Positions 33,572-45,149 of a DNA stretch of 64,000 nucleotides are shown in pieces. Under the pieces are notes generated by a model. That model was not told the origin of the DNA. It made no database searches and worked only from the letters and a program-made list of their open reading frames with translations. Source of the DNA: Rhipicephalus microplus (Eukaryota; Arthropoda; Arachnida; Ixodida; Ixodidae). A program made the position numbers and the translations under genes. Each line of letters starts with the position of its first letter. Positions within the stretch are counted from its first letter, which is position 1. The stretch is taken from assembly GCF_043290135.1 (NCBI RefSeq), contig NC_134710.1, positions 9,907,821-9,971,820 of the forward strand. Direction: 5' to 3'.

Positions 33572-35399
33572 AGCCGAGATGGCAGTTTCTCCAGCACATG
33601 AGCCCCCAAAACTCCCCTGCCCCAATTATTTACTCCCTGATAGGGAGTGAACTCGGCACATGTCGTCGTAAAACGCCTCCTGCTTAATCACGGAGTTTAA
33701 GAACGACATGACCTTTTTAAACTCCCCAGGGAATTTCAGGTCACGTGGTTACAAACTCCCTATGGGAGCTTTAAAAACCCTCTCTGTGCGTGCGTGTGTG
33801 TGTGTGTACGGGTATATGTTTGCACATCGGTGTGAAACATAGGTGCTTTTTGTGGCTAACCATGCAGCGAAGAATTGCAACGACCAGTAGGTATTTACTG
33901 TGAACATTTCAATATATTTCACACCGTTAAACCACGCTCCACATCGGTCCGATTCCTCAACGAAACGCCATGAATACCACACTTCAAAGGGCCGAGTAAC
34001 AAAAACTTCGAAGAATACATTAATGGTAGTAAAAGTAAGCTGTTACGATCGTCAGCGGCTGCTGCTGGAGTTTCGCCGTGAGAAACTTCGAAGCGGTCTG
34101 AAGTAGGCTTCGCTCGACTACGGCAGGCTGGCCGGCAATCGGTGCGAGAGTTGCGCCGGCGACGCACTTGCCTCGTCTCCGTCGATGGTGGATTCTCAGA
34201 GTGTCACCGGTGTTTCACCGGCTGCAACATCTAAGCAGTAATAAGGCCTCGCTATGCCGTCAGCATCAAGCCGGCATCCTATCGAGCTCGCACTGCGCAC
34301 CGGCCGCCGTGGCGAGCTCTACGAGCTAGCTAGCACAGACTACCGGCGAGGCAAAGCATGTGTTTTACAAAAAAATAAAGGCTGCTGGGATGAATAACTG
34401 ACTTCTGCGCCTTGCGACCGGAGCTGTCAAATGACTAACTCGAAGACGAGTGCAGAACGAGGCGGAGACACACAGAAACAGCATACGGCGTGCATGCATG
34501 CCCATGCAATGCGTGCAAGCAACAGGAACCGCGACTGCACATAAACTGCGTGCATAGCGGACACCTATTTCTGTGCATGGAAAAAATGACGAGACGTAAA
34601 CTGCACATCAGCAAGCACTTCGTGATCGCCAGCTGTCATTCATCGAATCCCCGTGCCGTACTCGTGAGTGAGGCCTAGTCGTCGGACGCGGTAGCGGCGG
34701 TCTACCTCGGTTCATCGCTGAAGCTGCTGAATGTGCCTCGTTAATGTGTTCATTCAAGGCCGCGCCGGCTTTGTATATGATTCAGTGCAGTTTACGGATC
34801 CACAAACAGTACTGCTAATGCAAATTCAGCTCGTACGATAGAGCGCCAACTGATAACTTTTTCGCTTTAGTTGAAAAATATTGAATATTAGGCAGGCTTA
34901 GGTTAAAAGGCATGTGTGTTGAAGTGCTTACATCAGGCCACCGCAACTTCATACCTACGCCGTGCGTGTTTATTGTTTAATTAAGAGCAAAATTTGGCCC
35001 CTCCAGGGTACATCGGAGGTCAGAATGTGATGCCTATATACCTACCCGGTGACTGAATCGTGGGTGTGGAGCGCGGGTGGGGAGCTGTGGTGAGTGTGAG
35101 TGTTGCAATATTACGTGAACGTTGTGAACATGTTTGTGTACTGTAATTGTTATGTGTTTTGAAAGTAATGCAATTAAAGTTACGCTTGCGCAAAGTACAG
35201 CTGCTGACGTAATCTTTTTCTTGTTCGAAGCAAAAAATTTACTCCCATACTGACCTGAAAAAGTTCCCCGATGGTTGTAAATAAAAACTCCCCTGGCACC
35301 ATGTAAAAACTCCCCTGGCACTATGTAAAAACTCCCTACTACTGGGGAGTAAATTTTTTACTCCCTCTAGACGATGTTTATAAAACTCCCATCTCGGCT
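33572..35399. mobile_element. Unclassified TIR transposon with AAACTCCC subterminal boxes
   Basis: Left terminus AGCCGAGATGGCAGTTT (33,572-33,588), right terminus AAACTCCCATCTCGGCT (35,383-35,399): a 17-bp inverted repeat with one mismatch. Within about 200 bp of each end lie many AAACTCCC/GGGAGT words (about 33,609-33,765 and 35,238-35,390), some as hairpins (35,345-35,365; 33,631-33,647). The middle has a GT microsatellite (33,788-33,808) and no transposase. Clustered subterminal boxes are typical of transposase binding sites. Superfamily unknown, no clear target duplication. Confidence 0.6.
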
Positions 35400-35411
35400 T
35401 ATTTCTGTTTA

Positions 35412-36176
35412 CAGTGTAGGAGCTTGTAGATCGCTATCGTGTCGCCGCCACCGAGGTTTTTGTGCGCGGCAGTTCCGGCAAACGGTAGTTTCCTCATACG
35501 ATCCCCGTGCGTTTGGCGGCGCACTCACTTCCATAACCAAGTCGTTTTATGCCATCTACGATCGCATCTGCCGCAGTTTTGTCCGCAGAGTTTGCGGCAA
35601 GCAGCGCTGCTTCGACTTATTGAGTGCGCACTTCAAGGGTTCCGTCGGTTATATCGTCGCCATACACGATCCTGTCAAGAGCGACCGCGGTCTCGTCCAC
35701 AGCGGTTGTGGCAACAACAATCGCACGCACCGTAGAAGACGCTGCGCCGGCCGCACGCGTACTTCCGAAGCTTACCGCCCGTATTCACAAACGCTCCTCG
35801 ACTTTCACCCTTCACTCGACAGAGTTGAGCACTGCGCCGCTGCTCAGCTGAAAATGACGCTGCGCTACTCCAGAATAGCAGCAAATCATCACTGATATGC
35901 AGTGACTTGTCCTGTCTAGAGATGGCGCTTCCATCGGCTTTCCCGAGTGAAGGTGCAGCGTTGTGAAGAGTGAAGGGGCGTTCTCGAATACGGGGGTTAG
36001 AGTACGCTGCTCTCGGCCTTCGTTCGACGGTTTCTGTACTAAAGTTCATATCACCCACCAAGATTAAGAAATGTGTTTGGTACATTCGAATTTACGCGCA
36101 ATGAACATAGTGAAATTTGGCCGGGGATTTTCACAAATTTGTATCTGCCGCGGTTTCACATCACCGAGCTTCTACT
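35412..36176 (-). mobile_element. Pogo-like element, full length (copy B)
   Basis: Flanked by TA at 35,410-35,411 and 36,177-36,178. Termini CAGTGTAGGAGCTTG and CGAGCTTCTACTG are imperfect inverted repeats. It aligns in reverse to 9283-9690. The 173-codon open frame here (35,374-35,895) runs across element boundaries and is not a gene. A 216-bp MITE is nested at 35,778. Confidence 0.6.
35778..35993. mobile_element. CCCGTATTC MITE, 216 bp, nested in pogo-like copy B
   Basis: Starts CCCGTATTCACAAACGCTCC and ends GGGGCGTTCTCGAATACGGG, an inverted repeat of about 20 bp with few mismatches. Internal CTTCAC/GTGAAG motifs are also mirrored. No coding capacity. Confidence 0.65.
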
Positions 36177-36183
36177 GTACGTT

Positions 36184-36424
36184 TTGATTTGATCGATATG
36201 TGGGGTTTAACGTGCTAAAACCACCATGTGATTATGAGAGACGCCGTAGTGGAGGACTCCGGAATTCAGACCACCTGGGGTTCTTTAACGTGCACCCAAA
36301 TCTGACCACACGGGGCTACATCATTTCCGCCTCCATCGGAAATGCAGTCGCCGCAGCCGGGATTCGATCCCGTGACCTGCGGGTCAGCAGCCGAGTAACT
36401 TAGCCACTAGACCACCACGGCGGG
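36184..36424 (-). mobile_element. Ruka SINE, full length, reverse
   Basis: Reverse complement of Ruka: ATATGTGGGGTTTAACGTGC at the low end and box B (GGGATTCGATCCCGTGACC) and box A (CTTAGCCACTAGACCACC) at the high end. Target duplication not evident. It lies 7 bp from the pogo-like element. Confidence 0.9.
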
Positions 36425-36543
36425 TTAGTTTACTTGTTAACGATGCGAAACACGAAGGTTAACAACAGCCCAACAAAACCCATCCGTAGAATAGTCTGTA
36501 TGCATGCATTAATAGATCAGATGGTGAGCCTTCGGTATCTTAA

Positions 36544-36960
36544 AGGGCCACTCACCAGGTTTGACGATTTTGAGCTGACAAGCGCAATGCGCAGACGAGG
36601 CGTTCATGATCACGTCTGCCAAACTTTGCAATGCTACGCACCGCGGAAATGGGTCAAATTTCAAGATGAAAGCTGCTCCCCCTCCCCTCTGCCGGCGCAC
36701 GCGTAGAGAATGAGGGCATGACGTAGCCGTAGGAATGGCCCTACGTACACGGCAATGCAGTGACGTCCTACACTGTTCATATAATTGCTATCGTAATAAA
36801 AAGGGGCCAGACGCGTTTTGGCGTTCCTATGAAAAGAATCTAGTAGTGGGCAAAGCTTTGACCCGCGCTTTTGCGGCAGCCAGCTGCGCCGGCGCGTTGT
36901 TTTGGCGGAAATATGTTCTGTTGATCCTTTGAGGCTCTCACCTTAGTGGGAAACGCTACC
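36544..36960. repeat. One-ended TTAA-type repeat
   Basis: TTAAAGGGCCACTCACCAGG at 36,540 resembles the left end of a TTAA-flanked element related to the 28,137 family. No matching right end was found. Confidence 0.35.
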
Positions 36961-37137
36961 CTCGTGTATTTGGCCACTCCAAACCACTATAAGACCCCAA
37001 CGCTTATGTTGGCGCTTGAGATTGACCCCCCACCCCCCACCCCGTCTTGTTTGTCGCAATGTTTTGTTTGTTTGTCCTAGTTTTGTTAGCCGAAAAAACA
37101 AATAGGAGCAAATAATTCAGCGCACCCCTACCCCTAG

Positions 37138-37173
37138 CGGAAATTTCCCGGATTCAGAATCTTTAAACTTGGC
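37138..37173 (+). repeat. Right end related to the 9101-10,258 element
   Basis: TTTCCCGGATTCAGAATCTT followed by AAACTTGGCAGG then TA matches the right terminus at about 10,225-10,260. Only the end survives. Confidence 0.45.
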
Positions 37174-37868
37174 AGGTATTAATTAGTGCTTTGCTTGGTG
37201 GGACATCAATTAAGGAGTGAACTGAGTTACGTAGCTTAGGCCTGGCAGCGCTTTGCGCATGATCTGTAGGTTCATGCTAAAACTCAGATTAGCAAAACTA
37301 CAAAAAAAAACGCAGCTTTGCCAACGCTGTAGCAGTGGATGTGCATGTCATTGTTTCGCAGAGCAACAAAAAAAAAAAAAAAAACCTTGCAGTGAGTGAG
37401 ATGAGGGCGGCCCAAGCGAACGGGGCTGTGGTGCCCTCTCTGGTGTAAATCTGTTCTCTTTCTCGCCCTTCGCATGAGGTCAAAGCGATGCCCCGACAAG
37501 GTCGTAGCGACGCACAAAGCACTTCGCGAGACAAAGAAGCACGCCGTCCGGCCACTCTCCGTAGTCACCGCGAATAGGTATCGAGCTTACCCAATAACAG
37601 CTTACCGTGATTGTAACCCCCGTACTCACAAACTTCACTTGAACTTATCCTTATGACCATAGGTCCGCCCTTGACGCGTTTCAAGAACCTACCTTTGTAC
37701 CTTTGGTTAAGGTAGCCTATATAACCTTAAGGCCTCCTTTAACATGGCGGAGGACTGCAACTTCGCGTATTCCGTTGCATATGTGGACCGCAAAGAAAAA
37801 AAAAATATTGAACGGCACAGCGCGCGCATACACGTCCCCGCCTCGGAGAGTCCTCAACGTTCGACGGA
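37174..37868. other. No recognisable gene; poly-A tract
   Basis: Contains a poly-A run at about 37,367-37,384. No domain signature. Confidence 0.4.
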
Positions 37869-37869
37869 A

Positions 37870-38625
37870 CTTATTTATTTATTTATTTATTGTACCCTCA
37901 GGGCATACAGCATTATAGAGGGGAGTGGGTTTAGAAGACAAAAAAAATACAATTGAAACGTGAAAAACAAATCACATTCAGTACATGCGTACAACACTCG
38001 AGATAAATGAAGCACCGCGACAACAGGAAGCACCGCGACAAATCAAACAAGGAATCAAAAAATCAAAATCAAACAAGGAAGCACCGCGAAAAAAAAAGAA
38101 AAAAAAATTGAAAAAAAAATTACAACATGGCACAACGTATTTGCGATACACAAATGAACGGTAACCGAACAGCAGCAAACAAAACCAGGGAAAAAGAAAA
38201 TTCGTTGAGCACATCAATGCATAAAATTTTCTAGTGCCGCCCGAAAGCGTTCATGATTAATAATCGTGACTAGTGACGCAGGCAGGTTGTTCCAATCATG
38301 GCATGTTTTTGGTAAAAAAGAATGGGAGTATGTTACGGTGTTTTGGCGCGGAATATAAACCTTGTAATGATGGTCGAGGCGTTCAGATAGGAAAAAGGGA
38401 GGGTTGAGCCAACGTGATTTAAGTATGGGGTTATGGTGATACGCTTTATGCAGCACACAAAGGCGAGCAAGTTTCCGGCGAGTAGCAAGAGGAGCAAGGT
38501 CAAGGCTGGATTTCATGTTAGTAACACTGGAAGTGCGGTGATAGTTAGAAAGTATGAACCTCGCGGAGCGGTTTTGCACAGCTTCAATTTTATTAGATTG
38601 GAAACTTGGTTGAAACTTGGTTGAA
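37870..38625 (-). pseudogene. CR1-like LINE, 5'-truncated: C-terminal ORF2 and 3' UTR
   Basis: From about 38,625 down: NKIEAVQNRSARFILSNYHR, then TSSVTNMKSSLDLAPLATRR, LCVLHKAYHHNPIL and CHDWNNLPASLV to a stop at 38,214. This is the usual CR1-type region after the RT. A 3' UTR of about 345 bp ends in CCCTGAGGGTACAATAAATA repeats, seen on the plus strand as (TTTA)n at 37,870-37,890. The coding part is uninterrupted but partial. Confidence 0.8.
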
Positions 38626-38776
38626 ACCTAGGACAAGCAATAATTTGCGTGCCGCCCCCGCTTCACGAAAAGTGCCGTGAAGAATCCGCTCTCTGCGCGG
38701 TGCCTGCGGGGACACATCCATGGTTGGGGGCTCGCTGCGCCCCGTCTCGTGCATCTGCTCATCGGCCTTGTCAATA

Positions 38777-39444
38777 GACAGTTATAGTTTACCGTTAGCG
38801 TGATCGCGGAGGTTAAGGAAATGGCGTTAACTAACGTGCAGCAAACTTTCGTTGTGGACAGCGTCTTATAGTTTAGCGGGACAGCATTTACGTGGTTTAC
38901 GGGCCCTAGCTGGGACGGTGGCGCTACCTAATGTATGGTTGATAAGTCAAAGAACAGTGAAAAGGAAAAGAAAGCGAGAATGTTCGCCTATGCCGCCGCG
39001 TGAAGCATTGTTTCAAGTTTATTTCAGTAATAATAGTAACCACGCGCCAAACGCGAAGACGTTTATGTGGCTGATATGTTTACATCGATCTTGTAGTTAG
39101 ACCTAGACGCGTTCAAAATGGGAAGCTATCTCAAAAACTACGCCAACTTATCCGTAATACTTGGTCATCGAAGCTAACTGGAGGCAAGCGAAGCCACGTT
39201 AAACAGTCGTTTTCTGCGAACAAAGTGAATCTTTCAGCAATTATGCCAAAATCACTTCGAAGCGGGCGTCCGAGAGCGCCGCCATGTTATACGTACACTA
39301 CGTACACCTACGCTACCACGGTAACGTTAAATCTGAAAAATAGCGCGCGTACAGTAAGCAGTACGGGTAACGTACGTATCTGCGCAGGCGCACTTCGATA
39401 CCGCTGTCACGGTACACCCGCTATCACGGTATACTATAACTGTC
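38777..39444 (+). mobile_element. TA-flanked MITE of about 670 bp, copy 1
   Basis: Termini GACAGTTATAGTTTACCGTT and GGTATACTATAACTGTC, with TA at 38,775-38,776 and 39,445-39,446. The same element is present reversed at 57,602-58,272 (671 bp). Shared internal blocks include the CACTTCGAAGCGGGCGTCCG region and GTACACTACGTACACCT. No transposase. Confidence 0.8.
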
Positions 39445-39446
39445 TA

Positions 39447-40490
39447 ATGTCTCGTAGCCGACCGTCTCACGAGTATACAGGCCCAGCGGATATCTGGTAT
39501 CGGTGCAAAAACACTTTTGCCGTACAGGTAAATCTTCTCGAAGTGACGCAGACACTTTTTTTTGGTTGTTCGGTCGACCGTTCACGCATGCACATTGTGT
39601 CGGTTGTGGAGTTATATCGTGTGCTGCTTCCACGTTTTTCGTTTTCTCTGAAGGCGCACGGTGTCTGTCTTGGTACTTGTCGACAAAATTTGTCAGGGTG
39701 TAGCCACTTCGTCGGTGAAGTTCACTTGAGTGCACCGTTCCACAATACATGCAACTTCGTTGAAAAAAAAAAAACGCTGGAAATCTGCCCAAACTATCAA
39801 GTAAATCTGGTGAAATTTCAAAAAACAAGGTAAAGAAAACTGCGAACGCTGAAGGGAGCACGATAACACCACCGAACACAGCAACATAAAAGACGTCGAA
39901 ATAACAAGTCACTTGACCACGCCACTGCGTCGACGGGAGTGGCAGGAAAGTGGCTAGGCGAGAAACTGCTGGTGCTTAAACAAATAATTCTGCTGTTTAC
40001 GTTTGGCTGCTTCTGCGCGTACGGTTATTAGTTTCTTGCAGTAAAGCTAATTTATTGATGCTTGCGGTAATGATTTTGTAGCAAAAATATTCCTACCCTC
40101 GCACATAGGGCCTGTACTCGACGAGTTCAGACGCCTTTCATAAGGCGCCCTTAAGACCGGATAAGGGAGGTTTCTGAAACTTGCCTTTTATACTTGTACT
40201 TTTCTCGTCCTTTCCTACGTAGCCTTACCGCGATAAGTTAAGGTCGGTCCATGAATACGGCGGTGAGTCTCTTGCATGACGCACGCATCTGGTTTATCCG
40301 TTAGCAAAGTCGCGACAACGTCGTAGCAACGTTGAAAACGTTCTCCCCCTTTCTTCATGGTGACATAGCGGAAGAACGATTACAGTATATTTACAGTATG
40401 TTGAAATCCACCTGGAGGCACAAACTCTCCGGCCACGGGTGCTTGCGCCGCCATAGCTATCGGAGCAGTCAGGCGCTGCTGTCTGCTCAA
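39447..40490. other. No recognisable gene
   Basis: Open frames on both strands at 39,424-39,912 lack signatures and partly overlap the MITE. GTATTC-type motifs at 40,110-40,255 hint at a decayed MITE. Confidence 0.35.
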
Positions 40491-40497
40491 AGACTCG

Positions 40498-40532
40498 TGG
40501 TTTTGGGACGTTAAACTCTACATATCAGTCAT
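40498..40532 (+). mobile_element. Ruka SINE, 3' end fragment
   Basis: TGGTTTTGGGACGTTAAACT then CTACATATCAGTC is the Ruka 3' end only. Confidence 0.7.
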
Positions 40533-40743
40533 CAATGAAGGCGATTGAAATGTCATTTAGCGAACACCTTTTGTCGCATACGTCTTGGAACCCTCAGTAG
40601 GCCACCTTCCACGGCCCACAAAATTGTGGTATATGAAAGCCAGTGGATAATGGAGCTGTACGGGATGTTCGTTAAGTGTATTGGTGAAATTGTGATGTAA
40701 ATGAGAGAGTAAAGTGGGTGAAAATGGCGCTTTCAGAGCATAT

Positions 40744-40860
40744 AGTACAGCCTCCAGCATTTTTAATGATATTGCGCAAGCGTGGACCGCATGCAGTATC
40801 GGCGCCTTAAACGGCGATAATATGCGAGACCGGCAGCAGTTTGCGCAAGCGTCGTCTGCC
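40744..40860 (-). repeat. Inverted repeat arm 1
   Basis: Its reverse complement matches 41,546-41,681: GGCAGACG, CTGCCGGTCTCGCA, ATTATCGCCGTT and TTAAAAATGCTGGAGGCTGT are shared. The two arms face each other across a Ruka. Confidence 0.7.
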
Positions 40861-41016
40861 AGGGTGTTTCGTTTCGGGATGAAACACTCCCTTTCTTTGT
40901 TGAATGCGCCCGCAGTGCGCTCAATCGCAGATAAAAACGTCACGAACGTTGTTTTCTTTTTATTTCCACGTTTGCGGTAAACAGCATGCGCTGCGGCCAA
41001 TACTAGCGCCGTCTTT

Positions 41017-41261
41017 GATGATTTGATTGATATGTGGGGTTTAACCTCCCAGAACCTCCATTTGATTATGAGAGACGCCGTAGTGAAGGGCTCCGGAAAT
41101 TTTCACCACCTGGGGTTTTTAAACGTGCGCCCAAATCTGAGCACGCGGGCCTACAATTTTTCCCCCTTTATCGGGAATGCAGCCGCCGCAGCCGGGATTT
41201 GATCCCGCGACCTGCGGGTCAGCAGCCGAGTACCTTAGCCACTAGACCACCGCGGCGGGGC
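41017..41261 (-). mobile_element. Ruka SINE, full length, reverse
   Basis: Complete reversed Ruka. ACTAGCGCCGTCTTT (41,002-41,016) and ACTAGCACCTTCTTT (41,262-41,276) look like a diverged 15-bp target duplication. Box A and box B are intact near 41,200-41,250. Confidence 0.85.
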
Positions 41262-41545
41262 ACTAGCACCTTCTTTAGGTGGAATAAACGGACAAAGACT
41301 GTGTGGTAAAATGCCTTTTTTGGCTGTTTATTAACTTTTTCATTCAAGTTTCCGTGTGCATCAACTTTGAGCAGTTTCTTTGACTGTAATCACAAGAAAG
41401 ATGGAGAGAACATGTATCGGTAGATCGTTGTTTAAGTTGTGCGCATGGTTTTGTTCACACTACTTTTGTTTTCCTATTTTTTTTATCTAAGGAGACTAAT
41501 ATAGCCATTGTGGTGGGGCGTGCATCGTTCTGAAAATAACAGCAT

Positions 41546-41681
41546 GGCAGACGGCGCTAGCGCTGCTTTGTGCGCCTGCGTGTACTGTTGCCGGTCTCGC
41601 AGATTATCGCCGTTGTGGGGTGCTGATATTGTCTGTGGTCGATGCTCGCGCGATATTATTAAAAATGCTGGAGGCTGTACT
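41546..41681 (+). repeat. Inverted repeat arm 2
   Basis: Partner of 40,744-40,860. The ORF starting at 41,508 overlaps it, so I do not regard that ORF as a gene. Confidence 0.7.
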
Positions 41682-42389
41682 TCTCTCTTTGCTGGATTCC
41701 GGAAGAATGCGACTGGGACGACACGCACCTCGTGGTTCTGTAGCGTGCACGTCTTTCGAGAGGACAGCGTATGTACCGATCTTGCATCGGATGACGGCGT
41801 CAGTGAACTGGAACACTGGAACCGCACGCAGTCGTCAGTCCTGATGCTTGGCTCAAAGCCCGGTTCAGGCAGCTTCGCATCACATTGATTCCCACAATGC
41901 GAAGGATTTTTTTTTTCTCTCTCCAGTCCTGAATGACTTCGTTGCGCAAGGTGGTCGTAGTTTCCGACCGTCAGGGATACGGGGCATGGTCCATGGTGTT
42001 GCAGTTGTGCAAAAGACGCACCCCTTCCAAGCATTCCTACGCCCCACGGCTGCTTCAATGCAGTCGTGGTGGGAAGCAACCGTCGGCCCAACAGACGATT
42101 CTTGCTCCCTTGTAATCCGCGCCCATTGCGGTGAAAATCGTGAGGATGTAGTCAGGCGGGAGAGCTGGCTGGACAGCCCCTCGCTGTGCCTGCCCAATTC
42201 TCGCGAACTGTGGCTTGCCAATGTGTGTCGGGCAGCTTGCTCTGGGAGCCCTGGCGCGTTGCAAGATGTGCGCTATTTAGTTGGCGTATGGCCTTCTTGC
42301 GATAATTTGTGTGTGCACGTGGCGCATTGCGTCTGTGCGGCATGCTCGTGGACGTTATTGGCGCATCATATCGCTCGTTTAGTGGGAAT

Positions 42390-42760
42390 ATCGGCTGTTA
42401 CGGTTGCAGCAGCGCATGTAAACGATTCGAGGGAGTGGCAGGCGTGCGACGCAGTGGTGTACTGCTGCACGTGCGGGTCGATGTGCGTCCCCCATTGGTG
42501 GGCGCACTCCGACCGCCGGGGCGCGCGCGCGTCGGGCCCGCACTGGCGTGTCCCGCGCCAGTGCGTGCCATGTTCGTGAACGTGAGCGGCTGTGCCGTGC
42601 CCCTGGGCCTGGCCACGTCGGCGCTGCGCTCCTGCGGCATCGGCAGCTGCGCGCTGCCGCCGGCCTCGCCTCCGGACATCGTGCCGCTGCTCCAGGTACC
42701 TCCTGCACGTGGCCGCCGATGTGCATGGGCGGATCTCCAGTGATGTGTGCATATCACTCG
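42390..42760 (+). other. GC-rich CpG island with an exon-like open frame
   Basis: The most GC- and CpG-dense stretch of the window. A plus-strand frame runs 42,309-42,743 and reads VNVSGCAVPLGLATSALRSC and PPDIVPLLQ, followed immediately by a CAG/GTACCT splice-donor-like site at about 42,695. Competing long frames exist on the minus strand (223 codons, 42,398-43,069), as expected in GC-rich DNA. I do not recognise the protein. It could be a host exon, a promoter island or a decayed repeat. Confidence 0.3.
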
Positions 42761-44224
42761 AGCTCCGCCAACGGACTCGCATGCTCGGCGAATATGGTCG
42801 CCCCCTTCTTTCGAAGCTTTATTGACATCCCCGTAACAAAATACACAAGTCGCGCTGGTGCGTCTGATTGCAACGCCCCGTGGCGGTAAGTGGGTTGTTG
42901 TATTGCAGCAGAGCGGAAGTGGTCTCACGTGCACCAGGGGCTCAGATATATTTTCTCGAATCGTTTTACTCGCGCCGCCCGCAGCTGAGCACGGCGTGCA
43001 AAGCGCAATCGCGCATATGTTCCGCCGCAGTATCCTTCGCGCGTGCCTTTTATATATTGCCCGGATCACGTTGGCTTATAATTATCTCAAATTTTGACGC
43101 ACTAGATTTTTTTTTTCCCATTAAAGCCACGAATTTTGAGTATTCACGGGCTGCTGCCGTAAATAAAAAGAAACTGGTGTCGAGAAGTGCTTAGGAATGC
43201 ACGGAATATGATTTTTAATACCACTGCCTTTAAACAGCAATTCCGCATTGACAGGGTGGCTTCGCAATGACGTGTTAGCACAGGTGTGACGTCACAAGAA
43301 CAGTGCAATTCGCTGCACGTAAACAACGAATGCATTGCTGGCTGGGATATTTCTGCGGCTGCATGCAGGAGGCGAATTGCGCAAACCCAGTGAACCGTCT
43401 TGACTTGTGATAATGCCCATTGAAAAAAAGATAAAAGTGAATTGTTTCATTCGTGTTCTCTGGCTCCGGTGTGTGCATGCCATGGATACGAAAGATGTCC
43501 TTTTTGGTGTGCCTCAAATAGTCATTACTCATTTTAATAATAAAATATTTCCCTTGTTCAAAGTTCCTTTAGCTGTGGCAAGATATTCTCGCCTCGCTGC
43601 AGAGTCAAGGTAGTGCTCGTCGTCTTGTCCCTTAGTGGTCGTTTGGAGCTCGCGCTATAACAATCGTTATGTCATACCAACTAGCCCAAACCACCATGCT
43701 TCAAGGTTGAAGTTTGTGTTTAAAATTTCGGGCCGAAATCTGCGCGTGTGATGTAACACATTTCAACATGTATTTTTCGTTTTTCCGCTTAATGAAATTT
43801 TCCGAAATTTCGTATGCTAGGGGCCTAGGGCACCCACAGAAGACAATGTACTATAAACAGCAAAATGGACGTTGGATCCACAACAAATGCGAATTTCTGC
43901 TATATCGGTGCCTAATGCTTGTAATCAAGCTGATTACCGTATAGATTGGAATGCCAAGTACTGTTTGAAACGTTTATTTCGAAATTACATTCCCAGACAA
44001 AGCGGGAATTATCGAACATTTCGCGTTCCGCAAACTTTTTCTGTTGATAGTGTTTCATTTTTATCAAGTTGAAGGACCCAGTAGGCGCTTTAAAAATTTA
44101 CTATGTCGTGGCGTTTGTTGCGGGAATCTATCCACCCACATTTTATTTTCGTGTGTTTTCTCTCCTATGTCGCTGTAACAGAGGTGTTTTCGGGATTGGG
44201 AAATAGTACGTTACTAATACGCAA
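42761..44224. other. No recognisable gene
   Basis: No domain or element ends identified. Confidence 0.35.
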
Positions 44225-44251
44225 AAAAGAGTTTTGCTCTTGAGTGTCCCT
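44225..44251. repeat. Right end of a TTAA-type MITE
   Basis: GTTTTGCTCTTGAGTGTCCC then T and TTAA at 44,252-44,255. It resembles the right terminus of the 28,137 element. The left end was not found. Confidence 0.45.
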
Positions 44252-44255
44252 TTAA

Positions 44256-45117
44256 CGTGCTGGCAGTGGTCGTCCGACTGCGTCAGTGGACCTAAAGCCC
44301 CTGGATATTTTTAGGAGAGTACCGCCATTCTTTTAACCAAGCCGCGGCTCTGCGCCCCCTCTTCTCCCGCCTCTCGGGCCACCACGAACAGCGCGCGTCA
44401 TATCAGCGTGACCTAGCATTCTTGGTAGGAAAGTGGCGCGAGCCGGGTTATAGTGCCGGCGCCCGCACGGTGGCCGTTCGGAAGAGGATATAGATTTTCG
44501 ACACTTGGGAGAGGAGGGTTGGACACTTTAGAGAGGTTATTGAGGCGAGTGTCGGTACTTTCTCTATATTACGGGACTTTAAATGGACCTTTCCAGACGC
44601 GCGCCCCTACGGCGGCTGCAAAGTATCATGGGAAGCCGCAGCGCCGGCGGAGGGTCGTCTGCTCGCGGAAGCTTGGCTCACCCCTTTTCCAGCAGCGCGT
44701 AAGAACACTGCTTCAGTGTGCACTCACAGAGTACCCGCGAAAAGGCGCATTGAATTGGAAGCGTTTCGCGGCGAGTCCCCTGTGCTTCGTTGATCGTATT
44801 TCCACTTAGCAGAAGCTTTCCTCGTTTGTTTTATTGTCAGGATGACCGTACAGCTTCATTATTAGTTCTTTATGTCGGGCACTATCGCTCGTGATATGCT
44901 TCCGCGCGATACGTGGTCCAAGACCGTCGCGAACGATAGTCAATGTCAAAATTTCACCCTTATAAATGGGTCCGAGCCCCACTATGCTGTGTAGATTTGA
45001 AACTTTGCACTTTGGATACTGAGAGAGTAGTAAACACCAGCACGTCCACAGAGCGGATACTTCGCATGCAGTATTTGTTTTCAAACAGCGTAAGACATGC
45101 TGTCTCTGCGTAGTTCC
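44256..45117. other. No recognisable gene
   Basis: GC-rich, unassigned. No domain signature. Confidence 0.35.
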
Positions 45118-45149
45118 CGTTTCCACGACAGTCAGTCAGTCAAGAAACT

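Noticed and set aside
35374..35895. 173-codon plus-strand open frame
   Set aside because: It crosses the boundary of a pogo-like element and a nested MITE, and its homologous copy at 9.3-9.7 kb is broken.
39225..39833. 202-codon plus-strand open frame
   Set aside because: Its first third is the 670-bp MITE, the rest has no signature, and the second MITE copy does not preserve the frame.
41483..42091. 202-codon minus-strand open frame
   Set aside because: Overlaps an inverted repeat arm and has no domain signature.
42398..43069. 223-codon minus-strand open frame
   Set aside because: Lies in GC-rich DNA where stops are rare, overlaps frames on the other strand, and shows no domain or codon pattern.
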